Positions 18,301 through 27,122 of a stretch of 61,037 bases of DNA are shown in pieces (the stretch's first letter is position 1; each line of letters opens with the position of its first letter). Source of the DNA: a bacterium (GTDB lineage Bacteria; Bacteroidota; Bacteroidia; Flavobacteriales_D; Sanyastnellaceae); assembly GCA_029979565.1 (NCBI GenBank), contig JAPOHG010000004.1, positions 11,958 through 72,994 on the forward strand. The letters are read 5' to 3'. The notes under the pieces are model-generated. The model did no database searches. It was not told where the DNA came from and saw only the letters and a list, made by a program, of their open reading frames with translations. A program made the position numbers and the translations under genes.

Positions 18301-19370
18301 CTCGCCTTTCGCTCTTCGTTTGAGTGCCATGCAGGCTCCAACGCCCACAACGGCAAGATCATGCGTGCCATGACCCCGCGTTCAAACGGATGACCATCCG
18401 GACAATCCAAAATCTCCAGTTGCCCGCGATGGCGGAGCAATGCGAGGCGTTCTTTGACAATGGCCGTACCCCGGGATTTGTGGGCGCTTTTTTGGTCAAC
18501 TTTGGGGCGCATGCCTGCTCCATTATCGCAAACGGCGATGATGAGGTCCTGGTCCCTCCAGTGCACGTTGATTGCGAGCGACGGCCGGGCAACACCTGTG
18601 CCGGATAACCCGTGCCAAATGGCATTTTCTACAAGCGGTTGAAGGATGAAAAGCGGGAAAGGGATGACCGATGGAATGACGTCCGGTGCAATGTTCCATT
18701 GAAATCGAACGGATTCAGACAGCCGGGTTCGTTCCAACTCGAGGTACTGGTCCACGTGATTCATTTCTTGAGCCAACGGGCCCAGGACACGGTCCTGCGA
18801 CATGAATCCGAGCATGAGCAACCGGCGAAAACGACTGAACACTGTTCCTGCTTTCTGGCTATTTCCTTCTTGCAGTAAGTTTTGGATCCCGGTAAGAACA
18901 TTGAAAATGAAATGGGGATTCATTTGGGATTTGAGGTGGCGCCGCTTGGTTTCTCGCACCTGTTCCTTCAGCAATACGTTTTGTTGAGCTTGTGACACGC
19001 TTTGCATCAAGAGCTGTTTTTGAATCAATTGTTCCCGGGTGTTCTCGGAATGCCCGAGAAGTGAACGGAGGCTGATGCCGTACCAAATGCCATTGATGCT
19101 GGCAACTGCGATGGAGCTCCAATTCATTGGGTCCCAATCCCATGTTTCGAGGGCTTGGCTCGGGAAGACGGCTGCATACCCGAGGAACCCGACCGATGTT
19201 GCGAGCAGGCCTACAGCAAAGGCTGCAAACCACCGTTGCACGGGTAGAACGAGTTGCGGAAACCGTTTGGCCATACCGTTCAAGTTGTGCCAAATTCCGG
19301 TGCTCAATGCAAGCAAGATGGCGAGGCCCAAGAGGTAGGGCCAATGGGGAACGGTTTCTGTTGCTGGCAT
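18297..19370 (-). CDS. LytS-type sensor histidine kinase (orphan)
   Basis: The 357-residue protein has three likely membrane segments (about residues 11-28, 47-69 and 86-104), a coiled linker (110-145) and a His_kinase domain. The phospho-acceptor block is KSQMNPHFIFN with His153. The ATPase domain has the N box LQPLVENAIWHGL and the D/G1 box DNGAGM. Kinases of this family usually signal to LytTR response regulators controlling envelope or autolysis genes. No response regulator is within the window, so it is an orphan here. A TATTTTCG box lies five bases upstream of the start. Its stop overlaps the tsaD stop. Confidence 0.92.
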   Translation of the reverse strand: MPATETVPHWPYLLGLAILLALSTGIWHNLNGMAKRFPQLVLPVQRWFAAFAVGLLATSVGFLGYAAVFPSQALETWDWDPMNWSSIAVASINGIWYGISLRSLLGHSENTREQLIQKQLLMQSVSQAQQNVLLKEQVRETKRRHLKSQMNPHFIFNVLTGIQNLLQEGNSQKAGTVFSRFRRLLMLGFMSQDRVLGPLAQEMNHVDQYLELERTRLSESVRFQWNIAPDVIPSVIPFPLFILQPLVENAIWHGLSGTGVARPSLAINVHWRDQDLIIAVCDNGAGMRPKVDQKSAHKSRGTAIVKERLALLRHRGQLEILDCPDGHPFERGVMARMILPLWALEPAWHSNEERKAS

Positions 19371-19375
19371 GCCAC

Positions 19376-19383
19376 CGAAAATA
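19376..19383 (-). promoter_or_regulatory. -7-like box TATTTTCG before the LytS-type kinase
   Basis: It matches TAnnTT(T/C)G and is five bases from the ATG at 19370, predicting a 0-3 base leader. Confidence 0.4.
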
Positions 19384-19457
19384 ACGCATGCAACGGTAAA
19401 GAAACGCAGCGCTTCATAAGCGTCGCTAATCGATTTACAGCTGCATGTGCCGCTTGC

Positions 19458-21002
19458 CTATACTTCTTGGTCGTCCGTGACGTAGGCTTTTCGAAGGGCG
19501 CTCTGGAGCTTTCTAGAATACTCGTCTTTCAACCAATTTTTGTAATTCTCGGTGGTCTTAGCGATGCACTTCGAGTACAAACGGATGCGGTAAGCAATGT
19601 CACCTTCCAATTCTTTGGCCAAGTCGAACGCATCCCAGAGGTCTTCACTGACATACCGAATGATTTCGACGTGGTGAGCAATACTCAGTTCGATGGCTTC
19701 CTTTGGGCGACCGCCATTGCGCGTCACGCTTACATATGCCTCGGCCATGTTGAAATCAGGGTCAGGACCACCTTGGAGTTTTTCCATCAATTCATCCGAG
19801 TACTCGAAAACGAACTCGTCCTCAATCTCTTCATCCGTGTACAATCCTTCGATGTAGGAGTTGGGGGATTTGAATATTTCCGCCCAATTGATGTGGGATT
19901 CCCACAGTCCAAATCGGCGCGCGTTGTTGCCCAAGTCAATGACATTGAAATCTCGCTTTTTTGGAAGGATACGAGAGCCTCGACCAATCATTTGGTGATA
20001 GAGCGTCAACGACTTCGTGGCTCGGTTGAGGATGATTGTTTGGACCGATGGAGAGTCGAATCCTGTGGTGAGAATGGAAACAGAACTCAGAATGGCATCG
20101 GGCTTTTTCTCAAACCATTCCAAGATGTCCTGCCGCTCTTTTTCGCTGTGGGTGTTGTCCAAGTGCATGCACTCGTAGCCCTCCTCAATGAACATGGCTT
20201 GAACTTGCTTGGACGTGTTGATGCCGTTGTTGAAGATCAGGGTTTTCGTGCCTTTGGCCTTCTCCTCATAGGCGTACAACAATTTTTCCTGCATGAGGTA
20301 GTTTCCATAGAGCCGCTCGGAACTGCTCACCGTATAATCGCCGTTGATGCCAATCTTTAAGGAGCGCAGATTGACGTCGTAGCTGTAAGTCACGGCCTTG
20401 GCAAGGAATTCTTGTTCGACCAACGAAGAAATGGATTCGCCGACAATGAGTTCGTTGTAGTTGTCTTTTAAAGGCAACTTTACATTCGAGCTCAGTGGAG
20501 TGGCCGTTACGCCGAGTATGATCTGGTTGGCAAAGTATCCAAAGAGCTTTCGGAAACTGTTGTAGTGGGCCTCGTCGATGACGACAAGCCCTAAATTTTC
20601 GAATTCGATGCGCTCATCGTTCAACCGATTGTTCAGCGTTTCAACCATGGCAACAAAGCACCAGTGGTCATCTTCTTCATCGAGCTCTTTGACCTTGCTG
20701 TTGATAATCTTATTGGGAATACCGATATCCGTCAGCATTCGACTCGTCTGTCCACACAACTCGATGCGGTGCGTCAAAATCAACACGCGCTTTCCTGTTT
20801 TCAGGATGTAGCGCTTGGCCAGCTCGGAGAAAATGACTGTCTTTCCGCCCCCTGTTGGCAGCTGGAACAACAAGTTATAGCGGTCCGGAAATTTCTCCAT
20901 CCGCGACATGAGCGTGTTGATGGCATTTTCCTGGTATCCGTAGAGATTTTTCCCTTTGTTGGCTTCCAGTTGTTTCTTCAGCTCGAGGTCGGTCAATGAC
21001 AA
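19458..21002 (-). CDS. DEAD/DEAH-box (SF2) helicase, RadD/UvrB-like class
   Basis: The 514-residue protein has all core SF2 motifs: Walker A PTGGGKT (49-55), ILTHR, VIDEAH, TATP, and the C-terminal lobe with ILTTGFDSPSV and motif VI QMIGRGSR. It has an all-alpha acidic C-terminal extension of about 120 residues. Stand-alone proteins of this type are frequent in Bacteroidota, usually annotated DEAD/DEAH helicase; the substrate (DNA repair or RNA) is not clear from sequence. No restriction or defence partner lies next to it, so I do not call it a defence gene. A good promoter lies 54 bases upstream. Confidence 0.9.
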   Translation of the reverse strand: MSLTDLELKKQLEANKGKNLYGYQENAINTLMSRMEKFPDRYNLLFQLPTGGGKTVIFSELAKRYILKTGKRVLILTHRIELCGQTSRMLTDIGIPNKIINSKVKELDEEDDHWCFVAMVETLNNRLNDERIEFENLGLVVIDEAHYNSFRKLFGYFANQIILGVTATPLSSNVKLPLKDNYNELIVGESISSLVEQEFLAKAVTYSYDVNLRSLKIGINGDYTVSSSERLYGNYLMQEKLLYAYEEKAKGTKTLIFNNGINTSKQVQAMFIEEGYECMHLDNTHSEKERQDILEWFEKKPDAILSSVSILTTGFDSPSVQTIILNRATKSLTLYHQMIGRGSRILPKKRDFNVIDLGNNARRFGLWESHINWAEIFKSPNSYIEGLYTDEEIEDEFVFEYSDELMEKLQGGPDPDFNMAEAYVSVTRNGGRPKEAIELSIAHHVEIIRYVSEDLWDAFDLAKELEGDIAYRIRLYSKCIAKTTENYKNWLKDEYSRKLQSALRKAYVTDDQEV

Positions 21003-21055
21003 GGCAACGGATGATTTGTGCGGCTAAAACGCCTTAGGCAACATTTGCGAAAGGG

Positions 21056-21086
21056 CAAAAGTACCGTGTAGATTCCTTACCTGAAA
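21056..21086 (-). promoter_or_regulatory. Promoter of the SF2 helicase
   Basis: The minus strand reads TTTC (21086-21083), 19 bases, then TACTTTTG (21063-21056). This is a perfect -7 box with a one-mismatch -33 element at exact consensus spacing, 53 bases before the start at 21002. Confidence 0.65.
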
Positions 21087-21161
21087 GGAATTGACCGAAT
21101 AGGTTTTCAACGAAAAGAGGTGAAGCGTTGGAAAACCGAATTGAACCCTTCATTTTTGATC

Positions 21162-21848
21162 ATGCTTTTTGACCAGCTTCCGCCGGAGTGGGGCGCCCAA
21201 TTGGATTTGCCAGATGGACTTCTGAAGGAGATTGATGCAGCGGTCGAAAAGGAGCGAAACGCGGGGGGTGTTTATCCGCCTTGTGGCCATGAACTTGAGG
21301 CCTTGAAAGCAGTTCAACCCGATGCGGTCAAGGTGATCATTTGCGGTCAAGATCCCTACCACGGCCCTGGCCAAGCCCACGGGTTGGCCTTCTCAGTGGC
21401 ACCGGGCATTCCGCACCCACCCTCACTTCGGAACATCCTCAAGGAAGCCGCGACCGATTTGAGTCAACCCTGGCCGTTAGAACGGTCATTTGATGGGAGC
21501 GGCTGCTTGGGTTCATGGGCCCGTGCAGGGGTGCTACTTCTCAACGATGTGTTGACGGTTCAAGCAGGTAAACCGGGTTCTCATTCCCACCTGAGATGGC
21601 AGGAATTCACCGGGGCTGTTCTTGATCTAATGGCGGACCAGGAACAACCGCTGGTGGTTCTTCTCTGGGGTAAACCCGCTCAAGCGCACGCAAATCGTTT
21701 TGCCAACCCCAATCACCTGGTGTTGCAGTCTCCCCACCCGAGTCCATTGTCGGCCTTCCGCGGCTTTATAGGCTCACGTCCGTTCTCAAAAGCGAATGCA
21801 TGGCTCGAGGAACATGGGGTAGACCCGGTGGATTGGATGGGTCAGTAA
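21162..21848 (+). CDS. ung: Uracil-DNA glycosylase
   Basis: The 228-residue family 1 UDG removes uracil from DNA as the first step of base-excision repair. The water-activating loop GQDPYHG (62-68, Asp64) and the DNA-intercalation loop HPSPLSA are intact, as are the PPSLRNI and LLLNDVLTVQ blocks. The ATG at 21162 gives the usual family length. A GTG 14 codons earlier is in frame but adds residues not found in relatives. A TAGGTTTT sequence at 21100-21107 may be the -7 element. Its 3' end overlaps the convergent WD40 gene by seven bases. Confidence 0.96.
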   Translation: MLFDQLPPEWGAQLDLPDGLLKEIDAAVEKERNAGGVYPPCGHELEALKAVQPDAVKVIICGQDPYHGPGQAHGLAFSVAPGIPHPPSLRNILKEAATDLSQPWPLERSFDGSGCLGSWARAGVLLLNDVLTVQAGKPGSHSHLRWQEFTGAVLDLMADQEQPLVVLLWGKPAQAHANRFANPNHLVLQSPHPSPLSAFRGFIGSRPFSKANAWLEEHGVDPVDWMGQ

Positions 21849-22741
21849 GTCAGAAGCCTTCCAATGCGGTCATCGCCGCCATATAAAAGTGCATTCGACG
21901 TGGGGGAGGATCCTTCGGCACGACAGGCGAGTGCATTGATGGAACGGGCGCTCCCACCATCGCGGTGGGTGATTTTACGGATAAAAGTCAAGTCGTTTGC
22001 TTTCCACGCTTTGAGGGTTTTGTCTCGACTGGCCGTCCAGAGGATGGTGCCGTCACTGGCCATCCGGTAAATTGCACCTTCGTGAGCAGGGATGGAGAGG
22101 ATTTCCTCGCCGGTTGGGGTCCAGGCCCTGATGTGACCATCTCGCCCCGTTGAAAGCCATGCTTTTTTTTGAGGCAACCAAACAGCTGCATAACAGCCTC
22201 CTTCATGCCCATTGATTTCAACGGCATTCTGGATGCTGCGCCCTGGCTCCAAATGCTCACAGAGGTAAGCTTTGCCCGATGTCGTGCCGATGAAAAGCGA
22301 AGTTGGACTGTGCACGAGGCACCGGATTTTCTGAGCGCCGGGCAGTCGCCATTCGAATTGGTGTTCAGCATCGATCCACATGGCAATACGTTCGTCACCG
22401 CCGCCCGTGAGCAAACAGGAAGAAGGTGACCATGCCAAGGCAAAGAGTCCATTGCTGTGAGCTTCCATCCGAGTGACCGATTCCGGTTCATTCCCTGTCC
22501 AGGTGAAGAGTTCCCCATTCTCGGCCCCGGCGGCGCGCATGTTGGAAAGGCATCCAATGGAGAAAAATGCTTTATCGTGGTGCAGAAGTGCCCGCCCTTC
22601 ACCGGAGCCATCGGCGTTCCATTCGGCTACAATTCCGTCACCTCCCGCGGTTAGCCACGTTTGAGTTGAAGGATCCCATGCAGCGTCGTAAATGGCGCCT
22701 TGGTGGCCGGAAAGATGCGCAGTTGTTTCATTCGTTCCCAT
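21842..22741 (-). CDS. WD40 beta-propeller protein
   Basis: The 299-residue protein without signal peptide consists of about seven WD40-like repeats (for example HLSGHQGAIYDAAWD...TWLTAGGDGIVAEWN, HSNGLFALAW...LLTGGGDERIAMW, GHEGGCYAAVW...WLSTGRDGHIRAW), enough for one closed propeller. Bacterial cytoplasmic WD40 proteins are scaffolds with unknown partners; no function can be assigned. A TAAATTCG box lies seven bases before the start codon. It overlaps ung tail-to-tail. Confidence 0.87.
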   Translation of the reverse strand: MGTNETTAHLSGHQGAIYDAAWDPSTQTWLTAGGDGIVAEWNADGSGEGRALLHHDKAFFSIGCLSNMRAAGAENGELFTWTGNEPESVTRMEAHSNGLFALAWSPSSCLLTGGGDERIAMWIDAEHQFEWRLPGAQKIRCLVHSPTSLFIGTTSGKAYLCEHLEPGRSIQNAVEINGHEGGCYAAVWLPQKKAWLSTGRDGHIRAWTPTGEEILSIPAHEGAIYRMASDGTILWTASRDKTLKAWKANDLTFIRKITHRDGGSARSINALACRAEGSSPTSNALLYGGDDRIGRLLTY

Positions 22742-22748
22742 GGATTGC

Positions 22749-22756
22749 CGAATTTA
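22749..22756 (-). promoter_or_regulatory. -7-like box TAAATTCG before the WD40 gene
   Basis: It matches TAnnTT(T/C)G and is seven bases from the ATG at 22741. Confidence 0.35.
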
Positions 22757-22779
22757 GTACCCTCAAAGCACTTACCAGC

Positions 22780-22857
22780 ATGCAATATGTATTCCTCGGC
22801 ATGGCCATTCTCACCGTTGTGGCCTTCATTCAGTACCGCCGCCAGAACAAGCGATAA
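22780..22857 (+). CDS. Possible 25-residue single-span membrane peptide
   Basis: An ATG at 22780 opens a 25-codon frame that reads as one hydrophobic helix (QYVFLGMAILTVVAF) followed by a basic tail (QYRRQNKR). It ends nine bases before hisS. The shape, a single span with positive cytoplasmic end, is that of real bacterial small membrane proteins, and the location in an otherwise empty gap supports it. I see no promoter box for it and no family. It could equally be part of the hisS leader. Confidence 0.35.
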   Translation: MQYVFLGMAILTVVAFIQYRRQNKR

Positions 22858-22866
22858 TCCCAAGGA

Positions 22867-24243
22867 ATGAGCAAACCATCCATTCCAAAAGGAACGCGGG
22901 ATTTTGGTCCACGCGTCATGGCCCGTCGAAACTGGATGTTTGGCGTAATGCGCAAGGCCTTTGAGCGGTACGGTTTTCAGCCGATCGAAACCCCTGCCAT
23001 GGAAAACCTCCAGACCCTTACCGGTAAGTACGGGGAAGAAGGAGACCAATTGATTTTCAAAATCCTCAACAACGGAGATTACCTGAATAAAGCCAATTCC
23101 GATGCACTCGCAGCGGGGGATTCGAAAGCGTTGACCGCGAGCATTTCGAAGAAAGCGCTGCGTTACGATTTGACGGTGCCATTCGCCAGGTTTGTGGTCA
23201 TGTCTCGCAACGACTTGACGTTCCCATTTCGACGGTACCAGATGCAGACAGTATGGAGAGGCGACCGACCAGGAAAGGGGCGTTACCAGGAATTCACCCA
23301 ATGCGATGCGGACATCATCGGTTCCGACAGCGTGTTGTGTGAGCTGGACCTCATTACCCTTTTTCACGAGGTGCTTTCGGAATTGGGCGTGCCCGGCTAC
23401 GAGATCGTATTGAACGATCGACGGCTGTTGAATGGCCTCGCCCGAGCGTGGGGCATTGAAGAGCGGTTTCAGGATTTCACAGTGGCCTTGGACAAATGGG
23501 ACAAAATCGGCAATGACGGTGTCCGTAAAGAACTGGGTGAGCGCGGATTCGAGGTAGGCACGATCGACCGGGTAATGCAACTTTTCGACTTGCTCGCCAG
23601 AACCGAATCCTCGGAGCGACTTGCTGGGATGAGAGCCTTGTTTGCTGCCGGCGATGAGCAGGCCAGTGCGGCGTACGAAGAAGTGAAGGAATTGATGAGC
23701 ATGGCCCATGCGGCAGGTGTTGAAGCGGAGCAGTTGGTTTTTGACCCTACGTTGGCCCGTGGGTTGAATTACTACACCGGTGCCATTTTTGAAGTGCGCG
23801 TGCCGGATGCCCCCATCGGCAGTATTTGTGGCGGAGGCCGCTATGCCGATTTGACCGGAATCTTCGGATGGGAAGGCATGAGCGGTGTTGGCATCAGTTT
23901 TGGTGCCGATCGCATCTACGACGTTCTCGAGCATTACGATGCTTTTCCTGAAGAGGCCATGGCCGAGCCTGAAGTATTGGTCCTTCAGCTCGATGAGGAA
24001 GGAAAGCCACAAGCCCTAGAGGCCATGCGGCAATTGAGATTAGCGTCGGTGCGGACTGTGCTGTACCCGGACGTGGTCAAGTTGAAAAAGCAGTTGAAGC
24101 ACGCTTCAGATCTCCATGTCCGTTTCGTTTTCATGGCCGGTGCAGATGAACGGTCCAAAGGGGTGTGGACTGTGCGTAACATGCAGACTGGAGAGCAAAT
24201 GGAGCAGCCTCTCAAAGAAGCTGTGGCCTTGGTAACCAAGTAA
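22867..24243 (+). CDS. hisS: Histidine-tRNA ligase
   Basis: The 458-residue class II aminoacyl-tRNA synthetase charges tRNA-His. It starts with the typical PKGTRDFGP. Motif 2 is FRRYQMQTVWRGDRPGKGRYQEF in two adjoining parts, followed by QCDADIIG. The histidine-specific block LARGLNYYTG and motif 3 (GVGISFGADRI) are intact, and a C-terminal anticodon-binding domain runs from about residue 360. Length and order are as expected for Bacteroidota. It ends 21 bases from the convergent gene at 24265. Confidence 0.97.
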   Translation: MSKPSIPKGTRDFGPRVMARRNWMFGVMRKAFERYGFQPIETPAMENLQTLTGKYGEEGDQLIFKILNNGDYLNKANSDALAAGDSKALTASISKKALRYDLTVPFARFVVMSRNDLTFPFRRYQMQTVWRGDRPGKGRYQEFTQCDADIIGSDSVLCELDLITLFHEVLSELGVPGYEIVLNDRRLLNGLARAWGIEERFQDFTVALDKWDKIGNDGVRKELGERGFEVGTIDRVMQLFDLLARTESSERLAGMRALFAAGDEQASAAYEEVKELMSMAHAAGVEAEQLVFDPTLARGLNYYTGAIFEVRVPDAPIGSICGGGRYADLTGIFGWEGMSGVGISFGADRIYDVLEHYDAFPEEAMAEPEVLVLQLDEEGKPQALEAMRQLRLASVRTVLYPDVVKLKKQLKHASDLHVRFVFMAGADERSKGVWTVRNMQTGEQMEQPLKEAVALVTK

Positions 24244-24264
24244 TCGAGTCCTTTCCTTCGGCGC

Positions 24265-25200
24265 CTATGCATAAAGCGCCTCCGCGAGGTGGTTGGAAAT
24301 GCCCACTTTCGCTGCACTGGGATCTCCGAGCACTTTGAATCGCTTTTCGATGCGTTGGTTGTGGGTGCCTTCGGGCAGGTACATCGAATCCGGCGGAGTG
24401 TATCCAACGATGAGTTCATCGCCGGCAATGTCCATTGTCAGAACGGATTCACCCATGGGTTCAATGCTCCGCTCTGCCAGTTGGAAATAGGGCCAAAGCG
24501 TGCGCTGCGCCCAGTCGCTGACAAGAAAGGTCACCGTATGCCGAGACCGGGTAAGCTCGTCCAGCATACCATCGTCGACGTCACAAGCAAGACGTTTTCC
24601 GGTCAGCAGGTGCATCAAGTCAAAATGGGTTTGAATGTGTTCAATGGATTCGGACAAAGGGAGAAAAGGCATGGAACCTTCGTACAAGGTCTGACGCAAG
24701 TGCCGCGCAAACACCGTGATGATGCGTTCAGCGTGTCCGTGGTCCCCTATGAGCAGGTGGTTCTCAATGGTGGCGAGAATTAATTCGAACCGGTCGGTGA
24801 TTTTTCCCAGCGCGTATTCGGAGTGCGATACGCGGTTCAGCACTGAATCGAGACGAGACCGTTCCTCCAGTCGGTCCAATTGGCTTTTGAGGAAACCCAA
24901 ACGATGGCGCAAATGTTGGGATGATTCGGCGTACGTCAAATTTTGAATCTCGCGCTCGGGAGCAACGAGTGCTAGAATTCCGGCTAAACTTGCTGCCCAC
25001 GCACCAAGGGCTATATCATCAGCACCCACCATGGTCATGCAAAGTGCACATCCGGTAAGTGCCAAGATGCCGATTGATTTCTTCGTGCTGTGTTTCGGCA
25101 AAGTATGTCCGGATGTTTTATGGTACAATTGCCAATAGCTGCGTTGGTGAATCCAGGCAATTCCACCGATGCAAAGCGCTATCGCGAACAAGGGCATCAT
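24265..25200 (-). CDS. Degenerate LytS-like kinase homologue (pseudokinase) coupled to meaB
   Basis: The 311-residue protein has N-terminal hydrophobic segments (MMPLFAIALCIGGIAW and two more, about residues 42-85), a coiled linker, then a helical region laid out like the dimerisation domain of LytS-type kinases (SEYALGKITDRFELILATIEN ... FARHLRQTLYEGS ... ESIEHIQTHFDLMHLLTGK). The phospho-acceptor NPHF block is absent. The following domain lacks recognisable N and DxG ATP-binding boxes. I therefore read it as a kinase relative without catalysis; this rests on pattern similarity only. The ATG at 25200 overlaps the meaB stop by four bases (ATGA), which fixes the start and implies translational coupling. 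Confidence 0.6.
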   Translation of the reverse strand: MMPLFAIALCIGGIAWIHQRSYWQLYHKTSGHTLPKHSTKKSIGILALTGCALCMTMVGADDIALGAWAASLAGILALVAPEREIQNLTYAESSQHLRHRLGFLKSQLDRLEERSRLDSVLNRVSHSEYALGKITDRFELILATIENHLLIGDHGHAERIITVFARHLRQTLYEGSMPFLPLSESIEHIQTHFDLMHLLTGKRLACDVDDGMLDELTRSRHTVTFLVSDWAQRTLWPYFQLAERSIEPMGESVLTMDIAGDELIVGYTPPDSMYLPEGTHNQRIEKRFKVLGDPSAAKVGISNHLAEALYA

Positions 25201-26291
25201 GGTTCCTGTGCTGTTTGGAGTTTCGACCAAGCCTGCGCAGCTTCTAGCGGATGGCGCTGATCGTCGACTACTTCTTGTTGAAGATGTATCCACGACGATT
25301 CAGCAGAAGTCGTGGCGTTCAACCGTGCAATGCGAGCCAGTGCATGCACATGCGCATCGAGCTGGCGAAGTCGTTGTTTCTGACGTTGGGATCCAAACCA
25401 TCCGTTCTCCGACCATTGATTGACCATACCATCTACGGCATCGACCACCGCGTCAATACCGTGCTTTTCAAGGGCACTCGTTGTATGGACCTGTACCGTG
25501 TGACCGCCAAGGGTGGGTGGGAACAACCTCAATGCCTGTTCGTACTGGCTTGCGGTTTCACGGGCAAGCGGACGGTTGCCGCCATCGTCCTTGTTGATCA
25601 CAAGTAAATCGGCCATTTCCATGATGCCTCGTTTGATGCCTTGCAATTCATCACCTCCACCCGGAAGCATGAGGAGAATGAAGGCATCAGTCAAATCGCG
25701 CACTGCGGTTTCCGACTGCCCCACGCCGACGGTTTCGACCAAGATGCGGTCGAAACCTGCTGCCTCGCACAGCAAGATGGCTTCATACGTTCCCCGTGCG
25801 ACACCGCCTAAGTTGGTAGAGGTTGGGCTCGGTCGAACAAAGGCTAATGCCTCATTGGACAATCCGTTCATTCGGGTCTTATCGCCCATCAGGCTACCAC
25901 CTGAGCGCGAACTTGACGGGTCAATCGCCAGCACCGCTACCCGATGCCCTCGGTCCAAAAGCTCGTGTCCAAACGCTTCAATGAATGTACTTTTTCCAAC
26001 CCCCGGTACGCCCGTAATTCCAATGCGATTGGAAGGTGTGCCTTTGGTTGTTATTGGCTTTAACGCGTTGAATATGGTGGTCAGAATCCGAAGGTCTTCA
26101 AGGCGATTGCTTTCAGAAAGGGTAATGGCTTGGCTGAGCGCATCGCGGTCACCTTGTTGAATGGCCGCTGCCCACGCTTCCGGACTGCGCCGCGTTAATT
26201 GGGCGGAACGAATGCGGTGGAGGGCATCTTTCCTCGCTGCTTCACTGGCCAGCTTGGATTGGCCTTTTTTATGGAAGCTTGACTCGCTCAT
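25197..26291 (-). CDS. meaB: Methylmalonyl-CoA mutase-associated GTPase MeaB (ArgK)
   Basis: The 364-residue G3E-family GTPase guards and reactivates adenosylcobalamin-dependent mutases. Walker A is GVPGVGKS (94-101); AIDPSSSRSGGSLMGDKTRM, the ETVGVGQSE switch and the NKDD guanine-specificity motif are present. C-terminal helices form the usual dimerisation arm. The cognate mutase genes are not in the window. It is coupled to the degenerate kinase homologue downstream. A TAACTTCG box lies four bases before the start codon. Confidence 0.94.
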   Translation of the reverse strand: MSESSFHKKGQSKLASEAARKDALHRIRSAQLTRRSPEAWAAAIQQGDRDALSQAITLSESNRLEDLRILTTIFNALKPITTKGTPSNRIGITGVPGVGKSTFIEAFGHELLDRGHRVAVLAIDPSSSRSGGSLMGDKTRMNGLSNEALAFVRPSPTSTNLGGVARGTYEAILLCEAAGFDRILVETVGVGQSETAVRDLTDAFILLMLPGGGDELQGIKRGIMEMADLLVINKDDGGNRPLARETASQYEQALRLFPPTLGGHTVQVHTTSALEKHGIDAVVDAVDGMVNQWSENGWFGSQRQKQRLRQLDAHVHALARIARLNATTSAESSWIHLQQEVVDDQRHPLEAAQAWSKLQTAQEP

Positions 26292-26295
26292 GTGT

Positions 26296-26303
26296 CGAAG
26301 TTA
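26296..26303 (-). promoter_or_regulatory. -7-like box TAACTTCG before meaB
   Basis: It matches TAnnTT(T/C)G, four bases before the ATG at 26291. Transcription would start within about three bases of the start codon. Confidence 0.4.
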
Positions 26304-26330
26304 ACGCGAACATCCACCTATCTTGCGGTC

Positions 26331-27119
26331 GTGCATTGGTCTTTTTTACAACTGAGGCAGTTGGGTTTTCGCACGGCGTTTGTTCTCATGCTATCGGGGC
26401 AAGTCGCAGCACAGTCGAACGCTCCTGTAGCGCGCTGCGATTCCATGCAGTTCCTCACGGGTCGTGTGATGGATGCTTCCAGTCACCTGATTCCTGCTGC
26501 GATGGTGGTCAACAGAGCACAGGACGGCGGGGGTCAATTTGTCGACCACCACGGGCAGTTTCTGATGGCGGTTTGCCCCGGAGATACCATAGCTTTTGGA
26601 GCGATTGGCTTTCATACCTTGGAACGGGTAGCTCCGCTTTCTGGCAGGCAGTGGGATTGGGAAGTGCGCTTGCAGCGGCTTAAAGTGGAGGTTGGTGTGG
26701 CCGAGGTAGTGGCCCCCCGCGATTTGCGAGAAATTGTTCGGGACATCGAGGCCTTGGGATACGACGAAGAAGATTTCAGACTGACCCGCGTGGACGCGCT
26801 GAGCAGCCCGATAACGTTTTTGTACCAGATGCTCAGTCGGGAAGAGAAGAGCAAGCGATTGGTTGCACAGTTGGAAAACCGTGACCGCCGCCATGACCTG
26901 TTGCGGGAATTGTTTGTCAAGTACGTCAATTATGAAATCATCCTTTTGGCTCCAGATGATTTCGACGCGTTTATCGCTTTCAGCGATCCCGGGGATGAAT
27001 TGCTTCAATCCTGGACCCAATACGAGTTCATCCGGTACATCCAGCAGCGGTTTGAACTGTTCAGAGCACTTCCTTCGCGCTTGGACGATTCAGATTACCA
27101 GTACCACCTTGATGACTGA
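26331..27119 (+). CDS. Secreted protein with carboxypeptidase-regulatory-like (CarbopepD) domain
   Basis: The 262-residue product has a signal peptide ending SGQVAAQ. A beta-sandwich follows (FLTGRVMDASSHLIPAAMV...CPGDTIAFGAIGFHTLERV), the pattern of the CarboxypepD_reg-like domain found in Bacteroidota surface and TonB-linked proteins. A helical C-terminal region of unknown type has an SPITFLYQMLSREEKSKR block. I prefer the GTG at 26331, because the signal peptide then begins at residue 1 and a degenerate TATCTTGC box lies four bases upstream. An in-frame GTG at 26292 would overlap the region next to the meaB start. Confidence 0.72.
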   Translation: MHWSFLQLRQLGFRTAFVLMLSGQVAAQSNAPVARCDSMQFLTGRVMDASSHLIPAAMVVNRAQDGGGQFVDHHGQFLMAVCPGDTIAFGAIGFHTLERVAPLSGRQWDWEVRLQRLKVEVGVAEVVAPRDLREIVRDIEALGYDEEDFRLTRVDALSSPITFLYQMLSREEKSKRLVAQLENRDRRHDLLRELFVKYVNYEIILLAPDDFDAFIAFSDPGDELLQSWTQYEFIRYIQQRFELFRALPSRLDDSDYQYHLDD

Positions 27120-27122
27120 CTT

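Noticed and set aside
19254-20360. Plus-strand frame (368 codons) across the LytS-type kinase and helicase genes
   Set aside because: It spans two well-supported minus-strand genes and the gap between them; no motif supports it.
19458-21002. SF2 helicase considered as a phage-defence gene
   Set aside because: The neighbours are a sensor kinase and ung; no nuclease, methylase or other defence component is adjacent, and such helicases are common as stand-alone genes in Bacteroidota.
22651-24012. Long open frame (453 codons) on the strand opposite hisS
   Set aside because: The sequence opposite is a complete histidine-tRNA ligase with all motifs. The antisense frame shows no domain and is a by-product of codon use on the coding strand.
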